Made by a program: the position numbers and the translations under genes. Below the pieces are notes generated by a model. It ran no database searches and was not told the origin of the DNA. It worked only from the letters and a program-made list of their open reading frames with translations. DNA of 64,000 nucleotides from Ailanthus altissimus (taxonomy: Eukaryota > Streptophyta > Magnoliopsida > Sapindales > Simaroubaceae): contig OX327704.1 of NCBI GenBank assembly GCA_946807835.1, positions 9,734,001 through 9,798,000 on the forward strand, given 5' to 3'. Below are positions 56,168 through 64,000 of this stretch, piece by piece. Position 1 is the first letter of the stretch. Each line of letters starts with the position of its first letter.

Positions 56168-57212
56168 TGACGACAGCTTATTTGATTAATAGAAGTCCCT
56201 CCTCAGTAATTTACTTCAAGATGTCAAAAGATAAATGGTCTGGCAATCCTCCGAAGAATGACCACCTCAAAATTTTTGGTTGCCCTGCCTTTGTATATGT
56301 TAAGGAGAGGAAGTTGGAACCTAGAGCTATCAAATGAGTATTCATAGAATATCCCTAAGGAGTGAAAAGATACAAGATGTGGTGTAAAGACTTAATACCA
56401 CCAAGGAGTATGATAGGTCGTGACGTGACATTCAATAAGACGACAATGGTGAAAACCTCCCAAGAAGATGAGAAAGAATAACTTGTGCCCAAGGAAGACT
56501 CAGCACCCGAGTCAATAAAAGTTGAAGTAGAACCTGATAGTAGATCTTATATGCCCTTAGATCAGCACTTCAACGAAGAGATCCTTGAAGATGAACCAAG
56601 AACTAGTGAGTTCCTCCAACTCCACCCAAAGAAAGACTGAGACTTCTGAGATGGACCTTGAAGAGTACCAGCTAGCCAGAGACAGGCTAAAAAGAATTAT
56701 TAACCCACCTGTCAAGTTTGTATAAGCAGATCTAGTTGCTAATGCTTTTAATTCTACTTACACTCTTGTGTATAATGAGCCTAAGATATATGGTGAGGCT
56801 ATAAAGAGTGAAAACAAGAAAGAATGGCAGTAGGCCATGGAAGAAGAAATTAGTTCTTTTAGGAAAAACAATACCAGAAAGTTGGTAGAAAGACCTCAAA
56901 AGAAACTAGTTGGCTGCAAATAGGTGTATAAGGTGAATGAGGGGATACCGGGGATAGAGCCTACGAGATTCAAGGCTAGGTTAGTCGCATGAGGTTTTAC
57001 TCAGAGAGAGGGAGTTAATTTTGCATAAGATATTCTCTCCAGTCGTCAAGTACACATCTATTAGGATTTTCTTAGCCATGTGTACAAACCTTGATTTACA
57101 TCTAAAGCAGATGGATGTAAAGACAGCTTTTCTACATGGAGAGCTTGAAGAGACAATATACATGGCATAGCCACAAGAGTTCGAGGAGCCCGGGAAAGAA
57201 GATAATGCTTGT
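56168..57212 (+). pseudogene. copia-4 integrase C-terminus to RT N-terminus, broken
   Basis: No long frame, but ordered fragments are legible: TAYLINRSPSSVIYFK and HLKIFGCPAFVYVKERKLEP near 56180-56330; PREWQ*AMEEE-like text near 56820; WKLVERPQKKLVGCK near 56880-56920; RFKARLVA and QMDVKTAFLHGELEETIYMA near 56970-57170. Stops and frameshifts at about ten places. Minus frames at 56981-57249 are its shadows. Confidence 0.75.
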
Positions 57213-57464
57213 TTGCTAAAAAAGTCATTATATGGGTTAAAACAATCACCTAGACAGTGGTATAAGAGATTTAATGAGTTTATAATGACTTATGGCTTTA
57301 GTAGGAGTAAGTATGATAGATGCGTGTACTTCAAGAACATAAGTTGTGGGATGATGTATTTGCTTCTATACGTCGATGATATGTTGATCGCATGTAAGAA
57401 CATGGAAGAAATACAGAAGCTCAAGAAGCAGTTGAGTGACGAGTTTGAGATGAAGGATTTATGA
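57213..57464 (+). pseudogene. copia-4 reverse transcriptase catalytic piece
   Basis: An 83-codon frame with LKKSLYGLKQSPRQWYKRFN and MMYLLLYVDDMLIACKNMEE. The catalytic Y-V-D-D box is intact. It ends DEFEMKDL at a TGA; the sequence after it (to about 57870) is connection/RNase H text with frameshifts (for example PYASAVGSIIYAMVCTMPDI near 57670-57725). Of all elements here this copy has the best-preserved polymerase motif. Confidence 0.88.
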
Positions 57465-57871
57465 GCAACAAAGAGAATATTGGATATGGATATTGTGAGG
57501 GAAAGAAGAGATGTTATCTTTTTGTCCTAACTGTGATATATACTCAAAATTTTAGAGAAGTTTGGTATGTCCAATGCAAAGGCTGTCTCTACTCTTTTAG
57601 TCATGTACTTCAGACTTTCAGCAACATAATCGTCGACATTCGAAGAGGAGAAACTGCAAATGAGTAAAGTACCGTATGCAAGTGCTGTGGGGAGCATCAT
57701 ATATGCAATGGTTTGCACAATGCCAGATATAGCACAGGCTGTGAGTATGGTAAGTAGACACATGGCAAATCCAGGTAAAGATCATTAGCTTACAATGAAG
57801 TGGATTCTGAGATATCTCAAGGGGACGTCAAATCACGGGTTGATGTATAAAAGGGATGTAACAACAGTGAA

Positions 57872-58342
57872 ATGGTAAGAAGGTACGTAGACTCAGATTA
57901 TGCAGGTGATCTAGCCAAGAGAAGATCATTGACTAGTTACGTATTCACAGTGTTTGGGTGTAGTGTATGTTGGAGATCGATTCTACAACATATGATTGCA
58001 CTATCTACAACAGATGCTAACTACATAACTATTGGTGAAGCTATTAAAGAGGCCGTGTGATTAAAAGGCATATGTGCGGAGGTATTGGCTAGTGAAGATG
58101 TAAACACCGGTGTATATTGTGACAGCCAGAGTGCCATACACCTAAGCAAGCATCAAGTGTTCCATGAAAGGTCAAAACACATTGATGTAAGGCTCCATTA
58201 CATTAGAAAGATTGTCCAAAGTGATAAAATTAGTCTAACAAAGATAGCATCGCCTAAAAACCCTGCTGATATATTGACTAAGCCACTACTCTCGATTAAG
58301 TTCATCCTATGTAAGGACTTAACCGGAGTCGCTACTTTGTGA
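57872..58342 (+). pseudogene. copia-4 RNase H domain
   Basis: Two frames separated by one stop (TGA near 58058). The first: YVDSDYAGDLAKRRSLTSYV and CWRSILQHMIALSTTDANYI. The second: GVYCDSQSAIHLSKHQVFHE, RSKHIDVRLHYIRKIV and NPADILTKPL. These are the copia RNase H motifs with the acidic residues (D-S-D, D-S-Q) kept. The frame ends 69 bp before the LTR start. Minus frame 58198-58434 is a shadow. Confidence 0.87.
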
Positions 58343-58410
58343 GAGTGACCGAAGATGCGAAAATGAGAGATCGAGTTACTTTGTGGATGATTTTGAATCA
58401 ATGAGAAGTT

Positions 58411-59045
58411 TGTGAGAATATTGATTAAAATCATCGATATATGATTTGGAGATCAAGCCAAGTGCTTAGGGTGCGCGAGGATCGAAGACAGACCTGAAAG
58501 GAGGCAAAAAATGAAGAAGGGAGTACCAGGCACTAGCGTCGCGGCGACCAGGAGTGGGCGCCGTGGCACCCAAACTAGAACGTGAACGCCGTAGTGCCAA
58601 GTGATCAGCACCGCAACACCCAGATGGGTGCACACCAGCGTCGCGGCGATGGACTCGTGAATAGTTTCTCGAAATTAAAGACTTTCTTATTTTATCTCTC
58701 ACTTGTTTCAGGACTCCCTAATACGGCTTTCACATGTATAGGATAAATCTAGAATGTCCTGAAGCCTATATAAAGGCTCTCAATTGGTTTGTAAACATAT
58801 CTTTGTGATAACCTAAGAAATCTTAGTGATTAAATCTTCTTTGTGATTCTTAGTGAGAGAAAATTCCTAAATTGCAAGAAAGAGTTGTTCTTTGTAATTT
58901 TTCTTATAAAATGCATACTTTGTGAGTGCCTTATGATTCAATAAAAAAAGTGAGTGATCTTAATCCATCGTGGACGTAAGTAAATTACCGAACCACATAA
59001 TTTTGTGTGTCCCTCTTCTTCTATATCTCTCTTTTTATTGATATT
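58411..59045 (+). mobile_element. copia-4 3' LTR
   Basis: Begins TGTGAGAATATTG after a PPT-like 'caatgagaagttt', and runs to roughly 59045, where similarity to the 5' remnant fades. It contains the GC-rich block 58535-58655 with units such as 'ctagcgtcgcggcgacc' and 'ggcgccgtggcaccc'. Minus frames at 58453-58702 are by-products of that block. The exact right end and TSD are not resolved. Confidence 0.72.
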
Positions 59046-59320
59046 AAGCAGTAAGTTTGTAAATGTAACTTATCTCATCAATGATCAAATGTATAAAGAG
59101 ATTGTATGTACAAGAATTAACATCAATAGAAAAACAACACTTTGCTGCAGTATTATTTCTTAACTCAAAAACAAATAAAAAAATACTTACGAAGGTTGAA
59201 CAAAAATTGCTCGGCGATAACATAATAATAATAATAATAATGATAATAATGTATTAATTAAGATAAAAGCGTAGATCGACAGATAATCCAAATTGCTTTC
59301 TCTTTGATAATAAAGTTCTC
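59046..59320. other. GST 3' flank with ATA microsatellite
   Basis: AT-rich host sequence between the copia-4 LTR and the GST stop codon. It includes a short (ATA)n tract at 59219-59253 interrupted by one TGA. I see no clear minus-strand AATAAA poly(A) signal within it. Confidence 0.6.
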
Positions 59321-60206
<886 letters not shown>

Positions 60207-60393
60207 TCAGTAGATGGATGTTGTAGTTAATAACTAATGTTTTCTCTTATGAACGGGTGAGTAAAAAGTAAGAGAAATAACAAGCATTGCAGAATTTTCC
60301 TAAGCATGCATGCATTTACTCCTTTTGGGTTTTCAAATTCGTCACTGCTTGCATCTTCAACACCTAAACTGTAAAAGTCGCTGTAGTCTTTTC

Positions 60394-60401
60394 AATTTAT
60401 A
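60394..60401 (-). promoter_or_regulatory. Possible TATA box of the GST
   Basis: The complement reads TATAAATT about 200 bp upstream of the GST start codon, in a region free of recognisable transposon sequence. Distance would allow a 5' UTR of about 165-170 bases. Assigned by motif and position only; other AT-rich stretches nearby could serve. Confidence 0.35.
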
Positions 60402-60411
60402 GTTTCTGGGC

Positions 60412-61008
60412 TCTAACCCATGATTTTTCTCCATGAAGGATCAAAAGGCAAATTCAAAACTATCTAAAGAATCCATTTAGTCATTGACTTTATGCACCAG
60501 AAGAAAATTCTTTGAGCTATAATCGTACAGAGGACATGGTTCAAATTGAACAAACGTGGAACACCTCCAATTCGTACGCCGTTGGTTTGTTTTGCATCAT
60601 TTCAACACTTGACTTGCTGATCAAGCCACATTTTATAGAGAAATTATACTTTTGAAGTCATTATTGTCGCTGTTGGCAAAGACGTCCGAAAATTATTTTC
60701 AGCTAGGCTAAATTTTTTTTAGAAATTATTTGATAAATATTTTTTTGGTACAAAATGAATTTATTTATTAAGAAAATAGACTTAATATAGGAAGATATAT
60801 TGAGCCTTATTGGTAAAGTATATAAATAAATAAATAAAATATTAATTAAAAAGTGTAATATATAATACACTATTAAAGTATCTAATGATGTTTTAAAGTA
60901 TATAATTCATCTATTATTAATTTTAAATTATTAAAATTAAATTTACTTCAAAACACTTATAAATATGAAGTAGAAAAAATATGAGTAATGACCATTAAGT
61001 ATTAATGA
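60412..61008. other. GST upstream region, no gene seen
   Basis: About 300 bp of mixed-composition sequence (60412-60715), probably promoter-side host DNA, followed by strongly AT-rich sequence to the MITE. No open frame, RNA gene or clear repeat is visible. The TATTAATGA at its end is the left target duplication of the MITE. Confidence 0.6.
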
Positions 61009-61433
61009 GGGCAAAGGATAATTATATTTCTAAGATATCGTTCAATATTCAACTATTACTCTATAATTTTAATAATATCTATTTACACCCCTAATAAAAA
61101 GGTAGTATAATAAATTAATAAAGTGTCCACCATAAATAGTATCCTGCCACCACTTGTAGACCAGAACCGGTCACCGGTGGATACTATTCAGCTGGCAAAT
61201 GATCATCATTCACATGAACAATACCACATATGAACAATGACCGTATGCTAGTCAAACAGTATCCACTAGAGATTGATTTTAGTCCACAAGTAAAGGCGGG
61301 ATACTATTTATGAAGGGCACTTTATCAATTTACTATAATACCTTTTTAGGAGGTATAGATGGATACTATTAAAACTATGAGAGCGTAGTTGGATATTAAA
61401 TAATAACTTAGTTGCGTGGATATCCTCTGGCCC
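61009..61433. mobile_element. Mutator-like MITE (MULE-MITE)
   Basis: A 425-bp element with long terminal inverted repeats of roughly 170 bp. The left end GGGCAAAGGATAATTAT pairs with the reversed right end GGGCCAGAGGATATCC; inner parts pair well ('ataaagtgtccaccataaat' with the reverse of 'atttatgaagggcactttat'). Flanks are TATTAATGA (61000-61008) and TATTAATAA (61434-61442): a 9-bp target duplication with one mismatch, the length made by Mutator-like transposases. Non-coding. The centre holds 'accggtcaccggt'. Confidence 0.85.
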
Positions 61434-61442
61434 TATTAATAA

Positions 61443-61994
61443 ATTAAAATCATTAGGAAGATTTTGTAAAAATATATAACTAATAAAGCTATTTACAATA
61501 CTTAGGTCCTTTAAAGGAATATTAAAAAAAATTCTTTGAATTATAAATAAATTTATTGTAAAAAAACATTAAAAAAATCTAAAATAAGTTAATTTTATCC
61601 TATTAAAGTAAGATATATAGAGTAATCTTATGTTATTATATGTTGTTAAAATAAAAAGTACAAATTATTTTAATACAAAGAATTTTAAGCAAAATATAAA
61701 TTTTAGAATGGCTAAACTAATTTTGTTTTAACCATTTTTTAGTTTAGATCTTTTTTGTGGGGCTAATTTTATCTAAGAAATTTTTCAAAATTATCTCTTT
61801 AATTTGATATTTTTTTTAGCCATCTTTCAAATGGCTAATTCTTATTAGCCAAAAATAAGAAAATCAGAGGATTATACCCCCAAACTAAAAAAAGGTTAAC
61901 AACACACTGACGGTCTCACTTTCTAAATACAAAATCATCTTAACAAACATTCAGTCAAATCGAAGATTTGAAAGCTGACATTGCATAGTTCAAG
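61443..61994. other. AT-rich spacer, no gene seen
   Basis: Very AT-rich. Short repeated words 'ggctaa/ttagcc' at 61700-61860 suggest a small palindromic or MITE-like remnant, but I cannot define ends. No coding frame. Confidence 0.5.
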
Positions 61995-64000
61995 TGTAAT
62001 ATCCAATCCCTATTAGTAGTATTGGCGCTTAAATTTCGGTATAGAACAAATAAGACACTGTAAGGTTATTCGATTTTAACCCTATTAGCAATATTCCCTT
62101 TATAGTGCACGTGAGAGATATTAGACCTAATTTGGTAATTTCACACTCGATCGGTGCGCCGGACGACTCTAGAATATTTTTAGAATTTTTCTCTATTGGC
62201 TTGGAAAAGAAAATTCTAATTTACTACATGAATTTCCATTTAAGGGTTATGAATGGAACAAGCCTTTGTTGAGAAACATAATCCATATATTAGAGAATGG
62301 ACCAATTAGAAGAAATCTTATGGATTGCCAAGTTGGAAGTTCTAGTTAGTTCTTTGAACTATTCTAACTAGATAGTTACAAATGAACTAATTACATAATT
62401 AATTTTTAACTAATGGCAAATTAGAAGTTTTAAGTAAGTTGAAGGGCAAAATGGTAAATTGAGGGAGCACTATATATATGTTAAAAGTATGTAGAAATTT
62501 AAAGAGAGATCAAAACCAACACTTAGCCACACAAAAAAGAGAGAAATTCGAGCTTCAAAGTGGGGTGCTGCTACAGTGACTATTCAAGTTTTTTTTCATG
62601 ATTTTTCATGTGTAATCAAGCTAAATTAAGGTTACAAACCAATCCCTAAGCTCAATTGAAGTCTCTATTAGTGGAAATTCAAGAAAAAGAGGTAAGAAAA
62701 GCATCTTTTATGAGTTTGATAAGTGAGATTTCAAGAATGTTTTAATTGATGTTCTTATGTGTATTCTTGGCTTAGATTGAGTTGAATTCTAGTGTGGAGC
62801 TTGAAGGAGTCATCAATTTGAAGAAATTGGCAAGGTGAGAATTAGGGTTTTTGGTGATTTTGTTGTAGAGATTTCAATTGGCTGTAATTAGGGCTTTAGA
62901 ATGAAATTGGCATGATTTTGTTGTAATTGGAACAAGAAATTGAGAAAAGGAATGTGTTGGAACCTAGGGTGAAATTCTGCCACTTTAAGGAAGTTAGGAA
63001 TTGAGTGGTGTTTTGATTGAATTGTTGTGTGTAAATGGTGCATATTGTGAATTGAATGTATATGGTTGATGGAAAAATCAAAAATGAAGAAAATGGGACA
63101 TAATTGTCCATGTTGGAAAGGTGAAGGGCAATTATGTCCAACCAAGTTATAAGGTGTTCAATAATTTTCAGGGCGCCAGATGGTGAGTTAGTTTCGATTA
63201 TAGCTCTGTAACTAAAATCGGAAAGTAGTTTACATCCAGGCTTTGTATGCCAATTAGGGCACTTTAGTAGTTAAATGAGATTCTAGTGTTCGATTTGGTT
63301 CTAAATATCATTTATGGCGCATAGGTGAAGATAACCGAGAGCGTTAATGGGAGCATAAATTGGAAGCGAAATTAAGCGCGGAGCGGTTGTAAGTGAAAAT
63401 CTGCCATTTCTTTTACTTTTTGGTTATTATATTTTCGCACAATGATTATGTATGTTTTATGAGCTTTCGATGCATAAATATGATTTATGATCTTGATATA
63501 TTCATAGACATGCTTTTACATGATCGATTTGCGAAACAGTTTTAAAATTTCTGCATTCGTTTTTAAGGCCATTGGTACCCTCAGATTATAGTGGTGATGA
63601 TTGTATTAGACCCGGCCGGTATATCCCGTGCACATGGGCAGGTCTTGGGGGTGTGTCACTAACTCCGAGAAGTCGGGATGTCGAGTCATGTGAGTCGCTC
63701 TATGTGTACGGGATATTGTCTCGCTATATGCATGCGATGTAGGATTCTGCTACGTAGCCAGTGAGATATCTTGAGATGTCACTGTGGGTGCTGCTAGTTG
63801 AGGTGCCCCGTGACCTACTCACGTATGCGGTGCTAGTTGAGTCGTTGCGTGGGTATAGAGCTTTAGGGTTACCATTGGTACAGTTTAGAAAGAAAATAGC
63901 CGAGCGAGAATTTTACTAGTTTTCGATTTACCAATAGCATTTATGCATTTATATGCACACAGTAGTTATTATATTATACAGATTCTGAATATAGTTTTCC
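61995..64000 (+). mobile_element. Chromovirus LTR (third copy), runs off window
   Basis: Starts TGTAATATCC and follows the left-arm LTR (40230-43008, reversed) over 2006 bp; about 750-770 bp remain beyond the window if full length. No PPT precedes it (the flank is 'gcatagttcaag'), so it is a 5' LTR or a solo LTR, not a 3' LTR. It contains the complete first 870 bp that the right arm lacks. Minus frames at 62888-63145 are antisense to the LTR and similar to 41877-42089. Confidence 0.82.

Noticed and set aside
58453..58702. Two overlapping minus-strand frames beside the copia-4 RNase H
   Set aside because: Same GC-block effect, located in the 3' LTR; no similarity to a known protein.

Overview
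This window is plant nuclear DNA, most likely from a eudicot. It is AT-rich and dominated by decayed LTR retrotransposons, with plant-type primer-binding sites (initiator tRNA-Met for copia, tRNA-Asp-like for gypsy). It holds one recognisable host gene, a tau-class glutathione S-transferase at 59321-60194 (minus strand), which carries an in-frame stop. I see no prokaryotic genes, CRISPR array, rRNA or intact tRNA. Nearly every open frame longer than 60 codons is either a broken retroelement gene or a chance frame inside an LTR.

Layout from left to right. 1-8430: a minus-strand Ty1/copia element (copia-1), split by two solo LTRs with perfect 5-bp target duplications (TSDs) at 1075-2417 and 4133-7295; the second contains another LTR. 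8431-13785: an inverted arrangement of two Athila-like gypsy ends (D1 minus, D2 plus), centred near 12.2 kb, with tRNA-derived SINE-like heads near the centre. 13786-21063: the 3' LTR and 3' non-coding tail of a third gypsy element, split by a long 'A-family' LTR that is itself split by another A-family LTR; each has its own TSD. 21064-32257: further A-family LTRs in both orientations, a plus-strand copia fragment (copia-5) facing a minus-strand copia fragment (copia-2), and a MITE. 32258-40229: a minus-strand Athila-like element with both LTRs, PBS, gag and protease but no visible reverse transcriptase or integrase, carrying a solo LTR in its tail. 40230-46942: two inverted LTRs of a Ty3/gypsy chromovirus, with a chromodomain-bearing integrase C-terminus beside the left one. 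46943-54191: a minus-strand copia element (copia-3) inserted in the 5' LTR of a plus-strand copia element (copia-4, 54192-59045). 59046-61994: the only stretch of mainly host sequence, with the GST and a Mutator-like MITE that has a 9-bp TSD. 61995-64000: another chromovirus LTR running off the window edge.

The elements do not form a cooperating system. The window records successive insertion, solo-LTR formation, inversion and point decay. The clearest results are five solo LTRs with exact TSDs, the gag-protease-only gypsy element, the inverted duplication, a CpG-rich dyad motif recurring in several unrelated element families, and a run of G-to-A type losses at catalytic or metal-binding codons. 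I did not find a convincing new functional system. LTR ends without a TSD, and boundaries marked approximate, come from comparing copies within the window by eye.
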